A stretch of 16,421 nucleotides of DNA, from assembly GCA_023390815.1 (NCBI GenBank), contig JAEWCC010000069.1, forward strand, positions 1 to 16,421, written 5' to 3'. This document shows, piece after piece, positions 1 to 6,361 of the stretch (position 1 is the stretch's first letter; the number at the start of each line of letters is the position of its first letter). The translations under genes were made by a program, and so were the position numbers. The DNA is from Bacillota bacterium. GTDB taxonomy: Bacteria > Bacillota > Clostridia > Christensenellales > SZUA-584. The notes below the pieces were generated by a model. That model had not been told where the DNA came from and searched no databases. It was given only the letters and a program-made list of their open reading frames with translations.

Positions 1-108
1 CTGTGGGTCCCGTCGGTCCCGTGTCGCCCGTCGGCCCTGTGGGTCCCGTCGGTCCCGTGTCGCCCGTCGGCCCTGTGGGTCCCGTCGGTCCCGTGTCGCC
101 CGTCGGCC
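1..108 (-). repeat. Three tandem 36-bp units in the collagen-like region
   Basis: Period 36 bp (starts at 1, 37 and 73). Each unit encodes four triplets, three Gly-Pro-Thr and one Gly-Asp-Thr; the Asp codons are at 23-25, 59-61 and 95-97. The array probably continues to the left of the window. It is coding sequence with no spacers, so it is not a CRISPR array. Confidence 0.9.
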
Positions 109-886
109 CGGTCGGTCCTGTCGGTCCTGCCGGTCCTGTCGGTCCCGCTAATGCCGGTCCTGTTGGTCCGGTCGGCCCCGTCGGTCCTGTTGGCCCCGTT
201 GGCCCTGTCGGTCCCGCTAATGCCGGTCCTGTCGGCCCGGTTGGCCCGGTTGGTCCGGTTGGCCCCGTTGGCCCTGTCGGTCCCGCTAATGCCGGTCCTG
301 TCGGCCCGGTCGGCCCCGTCGGTCCTGTTGGTCCGGTCGGCCCCGTCGGCCCTTTGATTATGATTGGGCATTTCTTTTCATGGAACGTAATCGCGAGTTG
401 AGGGAAATTGCACTGGTTATTGGAACTTAAGAATATCGCAAGTCCCGCTCTGCCCGAATCACTCGCAAGCGCAATCCCAAAGTTGGGATAATAGCCTTGC
501 GTCCACCCTCTCGCCAGCTCGGTAACATCCGCTTCAACACAACGCCCTGTATCCCTGCAGCTGACTCTGAAGGCGCCGGAAACAGGCACATAGGCAGGTG
601 CGGTATTCCATGTTACGGTCGCATTGTCGTAGTTATCGATAATCCTGTTGACACCGATGCACACTTCACCGGCGCTCTCGATATCGTGCAAATGAAGCAT
701 CAGCACCGCCCGGGTCAGTTCCGCATCGGGCGGCAGACATATATCGAACCGGATAAGCGTTTTGCATACGTTTCTTCTTCTGTATTCAAAACCTGCACAA
801 AGGTAATCACTTTGCGAAAAGTTTTGGTTTGAATACCACTGTGATACATACGTATCACCCGATGGCCTTAATAAAATCGTTGGCAT
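1..886 (-). CDS. DNRLRE-domain protein with collagen-like Gly-Pro-Thr tail (3' end beyond window)
   Basis: Read on the minus strand from ATG 884-886, the frame stays open to the window edge (295 codons visible). Residues 1 to about 172 form a DNRLRE-type beta-rich domain: it opens MPTILLRPSGDTYVSQWYS and contains ATVTWNTAP (about 89-97) and ADVTELARGWTQGYYPNFG (about 119-137), both characteristic of that family. From residue 179 the protein becomes Gly-X-Thr triplets, nearly all Gly-Pro-Thr. An AAGGAAGG ribosome binding site lies at 897-904, ten bases upstream. There is no signal peptide. DNRLRE domains occur in extracellular structural proteins, and Gly-Pro-Thr collagen stalks are known from spore exosporium proteins such as BclA, where the threonines are glycosylated. 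Assembly on the spore or cell surface is therefore inferred. The C-terminal part lies off the window. No convincing sigma-K or sigma-E promoter was found upstream. Confidence 0.85.
   Translation of the reverse strand, partial: MPTILLRPSGDTYVSQWYSNQNFSQSDYLCAGFEYRRRNVCKTLIRFDICLPPDAELTRAVLMLHLHDIESAGEVCIGVNRIIDNYDNATVTWNTAPAYVPVSGAFRVSCRDTGRCVEADVTELARGWTQGYYPNFGIALASDSGRAGLAIFLSSNNQCNFPQLAITFHEKKCPIIIKGPTGPTGPTGPTGPTGPTGPALAGPTGPTGPTGPTGPTGPTGPALAGPTGPTGPTGPTGPTGPTGPALAGPTGPAGPTGPTGPTGDTGPTGPTGPTGDTGPTGPTGPTGDTGPTGPT
146..352 (-). repeat. Three tandem 69-bp units in the collagen-like region
   Basis: Three consecutive 69-bp units (284-352, 215-283, 146-214) each encode six Gly-Pro-Thr triplets followed by the pentapeptide GPALA. 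That pentapeptide puts five residues between successive glycines, so the triplet register is broken once per 23 residues. GCTAATGCC marks each unit on the plus strand at 147, 216 and 285. Confidence 0.9.
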
Positions 887-977
887 AGCAAAAGTACCTT
901 CCTTATGAGTGATAATATATACTATTCAATTTTATCGGGTTGGTTACTGAAATTGGCGGAGGTACACATAACTTGGG

Positions 978-1006
978 TTGACGGACAAGCCGCCCGCCCT
1001 TATTAT
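978..1006 (+). promoter_or_regulatory. Sigma-A-type promoter of the activase operon
   Basis: TTGACG (978-983), 17-bp spacer, TATTAT (1001-1006). It lies 39 bp upstream of the ATG at 1045, which has GGAG at 1034-1037. The 158-bp gap 887-1044 holds this promoter and the leader of the divergent collagen-like gene. I see no operator in it. Confidence 0.7.
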
Positions 1007-1044
1007 TCTATATAATAATATGTATTTGATAATGGAGATGTGCA

Positions 1045-1965
1045 ATGAAAATCGGCATCCCGAAGGCCCTGTTGTATTATAAATATATTCATTTGTGGGA
1101 AGGTTTTTTAGGCGCGCTGGGCGCGGACTGCATTACAAGCCCCGACACCAACCGAGAGATCCTGGAGATGGGTATCAACCGTGCCGTCGACGAAGCTTGT
1201 CTGTCCTCCAAGATTTTCTTAGGGCATGTGGCATGGCTTGCGGAGCGCTGTAACGCCGTATTTGTACCACGTATCGGGCATATTGGTAAAGCAGGCACCG
1301 TATGTACCAAATTCCAGGCAACCTATGACCTCGTCGCCAACACCTTTCGCAGCGAGGGAATTAAACTGCTGCACTATAATATTGACCTGGGTCAGCAGGA
1401 AAACGAACTAGGCGCGTTTTTAAAACTTGGCGCACGGTTGGGGAAAACAAAGCCACAGAGCCTTTTTGCGTATTGGACGGCCAAGCAAGCGGAGAAAGCG
1501 GCGCAAATGATTGCAGCGGACGAGCAGAAACGCCGTCTTAATGAGCCGGGCGTAAAAATACTGCTTATTGCGCATCCATATAACACCTGCGACCCCTATA
1601 CCGGCGGTCCTGTTATTAAAGCATTACACGATATGGGCGCAATACCTGTGTTGGGCTGCGCGTGCGACAGCCGCGCCGCGATTGCGGCTTCGTATTCGCT
1701 CAGCGAAACAGTACCCTGGGTATACTCGCGCGAGCTGATGGGTGCGGTCGCCCTGCTGCGCGATCATGTGGACGGCATTATCCTGTTAAGCGCCTTCCCC
1801 TGCGGGCCGGATTCCATGGTCAACGAAATCATCATCCGGCGCGTCAAAGACAAGCCCATCCTGAACCTGACACTGGACGGACAGGAAGGCACCGCGGGGC
1901 TCGAGACGCGCATCGAGAGTTTTCTCGACATCATCGTTGACAGAAGGAGCAAGCGCATTGGATAA
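1045..1965 (+). CDS. DUF2229-type acyl-CoA dehydratase activase-related protein
   Basis: This 306-residue protein matches the DUF2229 pattern: MKIGIPKALLYYKYIHLWEG at the N terminus, then EACLSSKIFLGHV (50-62), and near the C terminus FPCGPDSM (251-258) with DGQEGTAGLETRIESFLDII. Cysteines at 29, 52, 69, 87, 182, 205, 207 and 253 could hold an iron-sulfur cluster; Cys52 and Cys253 lie in motifs that recur in the family. DUF2229 usually forms the back half of large 2-hydroxyacyl-CoA dehydratase activases and is linked to ATP-driven low-potential electron transfer. It is first in a three-gene operon and overlaps the next gene by 8 bp. Its C-terminal module resembles that of the next gene, so the two look like paralogues. 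The physiological substrate is unknown. Confidence 0.82.
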   Translation: MKIGIPKALLYYKYIHLWEGFLGALGADCITSPDTNREILEMGINRAVDEACLSSKIFLGHVAWLAERCNAVFVPRIGHIGKAGTVCTKFQATYDLVANTFRSEGIKLLHYNIDLGQQENELGAFLKLGARLGKTKPQSLFAYWTAKQAEKAAQMIAADEQKRRLNEPGVKILLIAHPYNTCDPYTGGPVIKALHDMGAIPVLGCACDSRAAIAASYSLSETVPWVYSRELMGAVALLRDHVDGIILLSAFPCGPDSMVNEIIIRRVKDKPILNLTLDGQEGTAGLETRIESFLDIIVDRRSKRIG

Positions 1966-3031
1966 CGTTAAAGTCACTTTCCCGCACCTGGGCAGTTATT
2001 GCGTGCCGCTGGAGGTGCTGTTTACCGCGGGACTGGGTGTGGAGTACATCGCACCGCCGCCCATCACCGCGCATACGCTGGAGATCGGCAGCCGATACAG
2101 CCCGGATTATGTCTGTGCACCCTTCAAGTACAACCTCGGCAACTATATCGAGTCCATTGAAGCGGGCGCAAACACGCTGGTACAGATAGGCGGTGCGTGC
2201 CGTCTTGGTTACTACGGGGAACTCCACGAGCAGATTCTTAAAGACCTGCAGTACGACGTGCGATTCGTAAACATGGCAAAGGCGAGCTTCTCACGTCCGC
2301 TCACATTCTACGAACAGCTGCGGTGCATCAATCCGCGCCTGCCGATTACGCGCGTGGTCAAGGTACTGCCCGTCGTACTCAGGATGGTGCAGTATATCGA
2401 TGATACCGAGGATTATATCCGCAAGCATGTGGGTTTTGAAAAGGAGCACGGCGCTTTCGACGCGCTCCACAAGCAGCTGCTCGAAACGCTGCGTACAATC
2501 ATCACCATGAAGGCGCTGCGCGAAACCATGCAAAACTTCAACAAAAGGCTTCATGCTGTCGAGACCACCGCGCCGAACAATCCGCTGCGGGTAGGCATCA
2601 TTGGGGAGTACTATACTATCATGGTACCGTTCTCCAATCATTACATCGAAAAAGAACTTGCGAGGATGGGGGCGGTCGTGGACCGGTGGATGAACATCTC
2701 CAACTCCGTGCTGCACAGCTATCACGAGGTGGAGCGCGAACGCATCCGCGGCTACGCGAAGTTTGACATGGGCGCGACGGGCATGGATACGATCGATCGG
2801 GCGCTCTACTGCGCGCGCCACGGTTACGACGGCATCATCCACGTCAAGTCGTTTGGCTGTACCCCCGAGATGGACGTGATCCCTGTGCTGCAAAACATCA
2901 GCGCAGACTATAAGATCCCCATCATCTATTTAAGCTACGATTCGCAGACGAGCGAAGTCGGCATTCAGACGCGGCTCGAGGCGTTCTACGATATGATCAT
3001 CATGCGAAAAAGCGGGAAGGAAACGAAATGA
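1958..3031 (+). CDS. HgdB/DUF2229-like CoA-protein activase, second subunit
   Basis: I place the start at TTG 1958 because AGAAGGAG (1942-1949) sits eight bases upstream. The TTG at 1937 is in frame but would precede that site. The resulting 357-residue protein has Cys15, VCAPFKYNLGNYIE (Cys53), GGACRLGYYGEL (Cys81) and a closing module FGCTPEMDVIPVL plus TSEVGIQTRLEAFYDMI. The Cys-Arg-x-Gly-x-Tyr segment matches the GPCRFGQY type of motif in the C-terminal part of large activase proteins. It probably binds an iron-sulfur cluster and pairs with the upstream protein, like the two-subunit HgdA/HgdB arrangement. A double-cubane-cluster type reductase is another possibility, since those are HgdB homologues served by an HgdC-type ATPase. 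The stop overlaps the next start as ATGA, which suggests translational coupling. Confidence 0.8.
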   Translation: MDNVKVTFPHLGSYCVPLEVLFTAGLGVEYIAPPPITAHTLEIGSRYSPDYVCAPFKYNLGNYIESIEAGANTLVQIGGACRLGYYGELHEQILKDLQYDVRFVNMAKASFSRPLTFYEQLRCINPRLPITRVVKVLPVVLRMVQYIDDTEDYIRKHVGFEKEHGAFDALHKQLLETLRTIITMKALRETMQNFNKRLHAVETTAPNNPLRVGIIGEYYTIMVPFSNHYIEKELARMGAVVDRWMNISNSVLHSYHEVERERIRGYAKFDMGATGMDTIDRALYCARHGYDGIIHVKSFGCTPEMDVIPVLQNISADYKIPIIYLSYDSQTSEVGIQTRLEAFYDMIIMRKSGKETK

Positions 3032-3975
3032 AGGCTTATCTCGGCATCGACATCGGTTCGATTTCGACCAAGGGCGTTGTAGTAGACAAGGATCACGCGA
3101 TCCTTGCAAGCGAATATCTCTGGACGCAGGCCGATCCGATTGGCGCGTCCAAACGCGTACTCAATTCTCTCTGCGCGCAGCTTTCCGGTAAGGATGTGCA
3201 GGTCGCCGCGGTAGGCACGACCGGCAGCGCGAGGCGGCTTGTGGGCGCGATGACGGGTGCGGCAGTCGTGAAGAACGAGATCACCGCGCACGCGGTGGGC
3301 ACCATGGCCGTTTATCCCGACGTACGCACGATCTTTGAAATCGGCGGACAGGACAGCAAGATCATTCTGATCGAGAACGGCTTCGTAATGGACTATGCGA
3401 TGAACACGCTATGCGCCGCAGGAACAGGCGCTTTCCTTTCGAGCCAGGCGGCACGGCTTGGCGTTGCGGTAGAGGAATTTGGAGGCATCGCGCTCACTTC
3501 AAAAAAGCCCACGTCCATCGCGGCGCGGTGCACGGTGTTCGCCGAGTCCGACCTCGTGCACAAGGCGCAGATGGGGCATAAAAAAGAGGATATCATCGCG
3601 GGGCTGTGCCGCGCGGTAGTATCCAACTACTTAAACAATGTGGGTAAGGGCAAGCGCATCCAGGCACCCATCGTATTTCAGGGCGGTGTAAGCAAGAACA
3701 TAGGCGTCAAGAAGGCGTTTGAGGACGCGACAGGCCTGCCCGTCATCGTGGATGCGAACGGACACCTGACCGGTGCGCTCGGCGCTGCCATCCTCGCGAA
3801 GCGCTCGGGCACGGAGGGTGATTTCTCATTCGACACTGCGGATATCGAGTTCACCACGCGCGGCGTGGAATGCGGCCGCTGCGCCAACCGCTGCGAGATC
3901 ATCTGCGTATACCGCGGCGACAAGCTGCTGGACGCGTGGGGCAACAAGTGCGAGCGCGGCGCAGTAATACGGTAG
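3028..3975 (+). CDS. BadF/HgdC-type ATPase, 2-hydroxyacyl-CoA dehydratase activase
   Basis: This 315-residue protein has the ASKHA ATPase fold. It shows GIDIGSISTKGVVVD (phosphate 1, 6-20), GGQDSKII (106-113) and VFQGGVSKN (216-224, phosphate 2 and adenosine side). Cys129 in NTLCAAGTGAFL and Cys168 in ARCTVFAESD match the two cysteines that hold the dimer-bridging [4Fe-4S] cluster in HgdC. The family hydrolyses ATP to push one low-potential electron into a partner. A C-terminal extension carries Cys282, 285, 289, 293 and 308 (CGRCANRC then NKCERG). That set is not needed for the HgdC core and could bind a second cluster. The gene is last in the operon and ATGA-coupled to the one before. Its partners are probably the two preceding DUF2229/HgdB-like proteins. 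Confidence 0.9.
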   Translation: MKAYLGIDIGSISTKGVVVDKDHAILASEYLWTQADPIGASKRVLNSLCAQLSGKDVQVAAVGTTGSARRLVGAMTGAAVVKNEITAHAVGTMAVYPDVRTIFEIGGQDSKIILIENGFVMDYAMNTLCAAGTGAFLSSQAARLGVAVEEFGGIALTSKKPTSIAARCTVFAESDLVHKAQMGHKKEDIIAGLCRAVVSNYLNNVGKGKRIQAPIVFQGGVSKNIGVKKAFEDATGLPVIVDANGHLTGALGAAILAKRSGTEGDFSFDTADIEFTTRGVECGRCANRCEIICVYRGDKLLDAWGNKCERGAVIR

Positions 3976-3979
3976 ATGT

Positions 3980-4005
3980 AAGGGCAGCCGATAAAAGCTG
4001 CCCTT
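3980..4005. terminator. Two-way terminator between convergent genes
   Basis: A nine-bp perfect stem AAGGGCAGC/GCTGCCCTT (3980-3988 with 3997-4005) has an 8-nt loop and a weak T tract (CATTTGTG) on the plus side. It lies in the 60-bp gap between the activase stop (3975) and the mreB stop (4036), so it can serve both. Confidence 0.7.
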
Positions 4006-4035
4006 CATTTGTGATATGATGCTATTCGTATTTAA

Positions 4036-5058
4036 TTAAAACCGCGGCTCGCGCTCCATGGCATCGGGTACCATGCCGATGTTTTCCGCGGCGAGGCCAG
4101 TCCCGATCGCGACGCACGAAATCGCGTCGTTTGCGACGTAGCAAGGCAAGCCCGTCTTGCAGCTGATCAGACGGTCGATGCCGTACAGCAAAGACCCTCC
4201 GCCCGTCATGCAGATGCCGCTTTCCGCGATATCCGAGGCCAGCTCGGGCGGTGTGCGTTCCAGCACGCTATGGACGGTTTCCATGATGGCGCGCAGCGGC
4301 TCCTCAAACGCCTCAATCGTGTCGTTGGCGCCCAGCGTGACCGTCTTGGGCAGCCCGGAGATGGTGTTACGGCCTGCAACCTCCATGCGCACCGGGTTTT
4401 CATTCGGAAAAGCCGCGCCGATGTTCATCTTGACCATCTCGGCGGTCTTGATGCCGATGTGCAGGTTGTGTTCCTTTCTCATGTAACGGATCACGGCGTC
4501 ATCGAGCTTGCACCCCGCGACCTTGATCGACTGGTTGACGACCATGCCACCGAGCGAGATCACTGCGACATCCGCAGTGCCGCCGCCGATATCCACGATC
4601 ATGTTGCCCCTTGCCGCCGCGATATCGATGCCGGCCCCGATCGCCGCGGCGATGGGTTCCTCAATCAGGCTGGCGCGCTTCGCACCCGCCTCCTCTGTCA
4701 CTTCGCTCAGCGCGCGCCGCTCCACATCCGTAACGCCTGACGGCACGCATACCATGACGTTGGGCTTCATGAACATTCTTTTGCCGATAACTTTTCGGAG
4801 AAAATAGCGCAGCATCCGCTCGGTATCATGATAGCTGGAGATGACGCCGTCCTTTAACGGGCGCACCACTGCAACCCCGCCGGGCGCTCTGCCCAGCATC
4901 GCGTATGCTTCCTCCCCGATTGCCAGCACATCCCCGCTGTTCCGGTTCACTGCCACCACGGACGGCTCGCTTAAAACGATCCCCTTTCCCTTGGCATAAA
5001 TCCGCACGTTCGCCGTGCCGAGATCGATCCCGATACTTCCAGACTCAAAAAAAACCAT
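4036..5058 (-). CDS. mreB: MreB/Mbl-family actin-like cell-shape protein
   Basis: This 340-residue bacterial actin is expected to form membrane-associated filaments that guide the peptidoglycan elongation machinery. It has IGIDLGTANVRIYAKGKGIV (phosphate 1, about 9-28), SEPSVVAV, IEEPIAAAIGAG (132-143), VDIGGGTADVAVIS (phosphate 2, 155-168) and a C-terminal GICMTGGGSLLYGID adenosine motif. Length and motifs are typical and nothing is broken. There is no mreC or mreD next to it. Instead it follows an Rnk-like gene by 55 bp on the same strand, so it is a stand-alone paralogue of the Mbl or MreBH sort rather than part of an mreBCD cluster. The start codon is followed by a run of eight T on the coding strand. 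The ribosome binding site is poor (AGGATTA next to the ATG, GGGGG further up), so expression may be low. Confidence 0.93.
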   Translation of the reverse strand: MVFFESGSIGIDLGTANVRIYAKGKGIVLSEPSVVAVNRNSGDVLAIGEEAYAMLGRAPGGVAVVRPLKDGVISSYHDTERMLRYFLRKVIGKRMFMKPNVMVCVPSGVTDVERRALSEVTEEAGAKRASLIEEPIAAAIGAGIDIAAARGNMIVDIGGGTADVAVISLGGMVVNQSIKVAGCKLDDAVIRYMRKEHNLHIGIKTAEMVKMNIGAAFPNENPVRMEVAGRNTISGLPKTVTLGANDTIEAFEEPLRAIMETVHSVLERTPPELASDIAESGICMTGGGSLLYGIDRLISCKTGLPCYVANDAISCVAIGTGLAAENIGMVPDAMEREPRF

Positions 5059-5084
5059 TAATCCTGAAAACCCCCGTAAAATCC

Positions 5085-5100
5085 CAAATCAAATGATTTG
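5085..5100. repeat. 16-bp inverted repeat between rnk-like gene and mreB
   Basis: The sequence CAAATCAAATGATTTG is two 7-bp arms with a 2-bp centre. It sits 26 bp upstream of the mreB start codon at 5058 and just past the rnk-like stop (5114). It could be an operator or a small hairpin that separates the two genes. It lacks a T tract, so it is a poor terminator. Confidence 0.45.
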
Positions 5101-5113
5101 CCTTGTTATTTCT

Positions 5114-5533
5114 TTAATCATTTCCCGATTGTAGCGCGATCTTCTCCGCTGCTTCCGGCTGATAGATCACTTTGAGGACCTCAACACTTGCAGTACCGGA
5201 CGGTACGCTCCACGTAAAGCGGTCGTGCTCGCGATAGCCCAGAATCGCCGTACCAATTGGCGACAGCACCGATATCTTGTTTTCTGCCACATCGGCTTCG
5301 TGCGGATAGACGAGCGAGACCTTTTCTTCCACTCCGTCGACCCGCAGCAGTACATCCGAATTCATTGTGATCACATCGGCCGGAATCCGGTCCTCCGGAA
5401 CGATTTGCGCGCGCGCCAACTCCATGCCGAGATCTGCAAGGAATTTTTGATCCTTCGCATTATCCACTTCGTCGTCCACGAGTTTTTTCAGCTTTTGAAT
5501 GTCTGCCCCGGTCATATAAATCTTTCGCGACAT
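5114..5533 (-). CDS. Rnk-like GreA/GreB-family transcription factor
   Basis: This 139-residue protein has a short helical N-terminal part (1 to about 45) and a GreA/GreB C-terminal FKBP-like domain. The diagnostic segments are IPADVITMNSDVLL, VSLVYPHEADVAENKISVLS, PIGTAILGY and VIYQPEA near the end. Length and motifs fit Rnk (regulator of nucleoside diphosphate kinase) better than GreA, which has a long N-terminal coiled coil and is about 158 residues. Rnk-type proteins bind RNA polymerase near the secondary channel but lack the cleavage-stimulating coiled-coil tip. Start ATG 5531-5533 is preceded by TGGAGGATGAGGG. It has its own promoter at 5625-5653 and may be cotranscribed with mreB downstream. 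Confidence 0.85.
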   Translation of the reverse strand: MSRKIYMTGADIQKLKKLVDDEVDNAKDQKFLADLGMELARAQIVPEDRIPADVITMNSDVLLRVDGVEEKVSLVYPHEADVAENKISVLSPIGTAILGYREHDRFTWSVPSGTASVEVLKVIYQPEAAEKIALQSGND

Positions 5534-5575
5534 ACCCTCATCCTCCAGCCTTTCTTCATGACTCCGTCATAGTAA

Positions 5576-5603
5576 AAGACATCCCGCGCGTGCGAAATGT
5601 CTT
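5576..5603 (-). other. Leader hairpin upstream of the rnk-like gene
   Basis: The arms AAGACAT (5576-5582) and ATGTCTT (5597-5603) enclose a GC-rich loop. The element falls inside the roughly 85-nt leader expected from the promoter at 5625-5653. A second small stem ATGAC/GTCAT follows at about 5561-5573. Either could affect mRNA stability or translation of the rnk-like gene. I see no named regulatory RNA. Confidence 0.35.
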
Positions 5604-5624
5604 AATGACTACACTCCTTTATCC

Positions 5625-5653
5625 ATGCTAACCGATTATCTATGATTTGTCAA
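5625..5653 (-). promoter_or_regulatory. Sigma-A-type promoter of the rnk-like gene
   Basis: On the minus strand, a perfect TTGACA (5648-5653) is followed by a 17-bp spacer and TAGCAT (5625-5630). The 310-bp gap 5534-5843 holds this promoter, the leader hairpin, and the AT-rich upstream region of the first DUF1540 gene (about 5690-5760), in which I could not fix a promoter. Confidence 0.75.
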
Positions 5654-5843
5654 TACTGGATGTTGATTACATTTAATAGCCAGTTCTATTATTTAATGCC
5701 ATAGCGGGTATTAAATTCTTTATTTTTATAAAAGTTGCAAAAGTATATCCGCTATTTACGACGCAGCCATTGTATGCTCATGGATAGTTGCGCAAATGCT
5801 ACGCAAACTAATCAAGCGAACAATTATCGGAAGGAGGAGAAAT

Positions 5844-6005
5844 ATGGACGCACCCAAAATAGAAGTCAACTGCACCGTGGATAACTGTAAGTTCAACAAA
5901 GATCATATGTGCTACGCGAAAAGTCTGAAGGTGGATGCAATGGGCAATCACTATGCGGATACCAGCGACGGCACCTGCTGTTCTACGTTTATTGACAGCC
6001 ATTAA
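5844..6005 (+). CDS. DUF1540 small cysteine-rich protein, copy 1
   Basis: This 53-residue protein starts MDAPKIEVNCTVDNCKFNK and contains the DUF1540 pattern: CTVDNC, HMCYAKSLKVDAMG, then TSDGTCCSTF. The spaced cysteines (10, 15, 23, then a CC pair) suggest metal binding, but the family has no established function. It is common in Clostridia and often repeated within a genome. I chose ATG 5844 because AAGGAGGAG lies at 5831-5839; an in-frame start at 5796 would place that ribosome binding site inside the gene and add a basic stretch absent from the sister copy. It is followed by two hairpins, the second a strong terminator. Confidence 0.85.
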   Translation: MDAPKIEVNCTVDNCKFNKDHMCYAKSLKVDAMGNHYADTSDGTCCSTFIDSH

Positions 6006-6011
6006 TCGCGT

Positions 6012-6034
6012 AACCCAAAATTCGTTTTTGGGTT
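6012..6034 (+). other. Hairpin downstream of DUF1540 copy 1
   Basis: A nine-bp stem AACCCAAAA/TTTTGGGTT (6012-6020 with 6026-6034) starts seven bases after the stop codon. It has no T tract and probably protects the 3' end or works together with the following terminator. Confidence 0.55.
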
Positions 6035-6044
6035 CTCGCTGATG

Positions 6045-6068
6045 AAACGAAATGCGTTTCGTTTTTTT
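6045..6068 (+). terminator. Rho-independent terminator of DUF1540 copy 1
   Basis: An eight-bp stem AAACGAAA/TTTCGTTT (6045-6052 with 6057-6064) has a TGCG loop and runs straight into further T residues to 6068. It separates the two DUF1540 genes into different transcripts unless there is read-through. Confidence 0.8.
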
Positions 6069-6136
6069 GTCATGGATGGAACCTTAAAACCGGCGCAAAC
6101 TAACCATGGCGAACGTTTGTCGGAAGGAGGATTCAT

Positions 6137-6298
6137 ATGGACGCACCCAAAATGCAGGTGAAGTGCAGCGTGGATAACTGCAAATATAACAAAGCCCACA
6201 TGTGCTATGCAGGCGGCCTGGAGGTTAACGCGATGGGCGACCATCACGCGAATACCAGCGATGGTACCTGCTGCGAGACGTTTATCAACAAGAAGTAA
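6137..6298 (+). CDS. DUF1540 small cysteine-rich protein, copy 2
   Basis: This second 53-residue copy begins MDAPKMQVKCSVDNCKYNK and ends TSDGTCCETFINKK. It has the same length as copy 1 and identical cysteine positions, with differences at roughly a third of the residues. GGAAGGAGG lies at 6122-6130, six bases before the ATG. The leader is also copied: CGCAAACTAA appears at 5802 and 6094, and TCGGAAGGAGGA precedes both genes. The duplication unit is therefore about 292 bp and includes the control region. Conserved cysteines in both copies argue that both are functional. Confidence 0.85.
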   Translation: MDAPKMQVKCSVDNCKYNKAHMCYAGGLEVNAMGDHHANTSDGTCCETFINKK

Positions 6299-6332
6299 CA
6301 CAAGCTGTGCAGTGTGTCTCCACAGAAATACT

Positions 6333-6361
6333 AAAGGGCGCTATTCGCGCCCTTTGCGTTT
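6333..6361. terminator. Two-way terminator, DUF1540 copy 2 / aldehyde dehydrogenase
   Basis: A nine-bp perfect stem AAAGGGCGC/GCGCCCTTT (6333-6341 with 6347-6355) has the loop TATTC, followed by GCGTTTTTATTT on the plus strand. On the minus strand it follows the aldehyde dehydrogenase stop (6362), so it can end both transcripts. Confidence 0.82.

Noticed and set aside
1..352. Short direct repeats at the left edge that might suggest a CRISPR array.
   Set aside because: The repeats abut without unique spacers and keep a reading frame; they encode collagen triplets.
3..401. Plus-strand frame of Gly-Pro-Val repeats that looks like a collagen-like protein.
   Set aside because: It is the complement of the Gly-Pro-Thr repeats. 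The minus frame continues into a recognisable DNRLRE domain with a start and ribosome binding site, while the plus frame ends in an unrelated tail.
497..832. Plus-strand frame of 111 codons.
   Set aside because: It is antisense to the DNRLRE domain, has no family resemblance and no ribosome binding site.
5044..5058. Run of eight T after the mreB start codon, a possible slippage or frameshift site.
   Set aside because: The frame is intact and the N terminus aligns with MreB proteins, so there is no evidence of a shift.
5555..5581. Possible leader peptide of eight codons (MSFTMTES) upstream of the rnk-like gene.
   Set aside because: No ribosome binding site precedes it and much of it lies in small stems.
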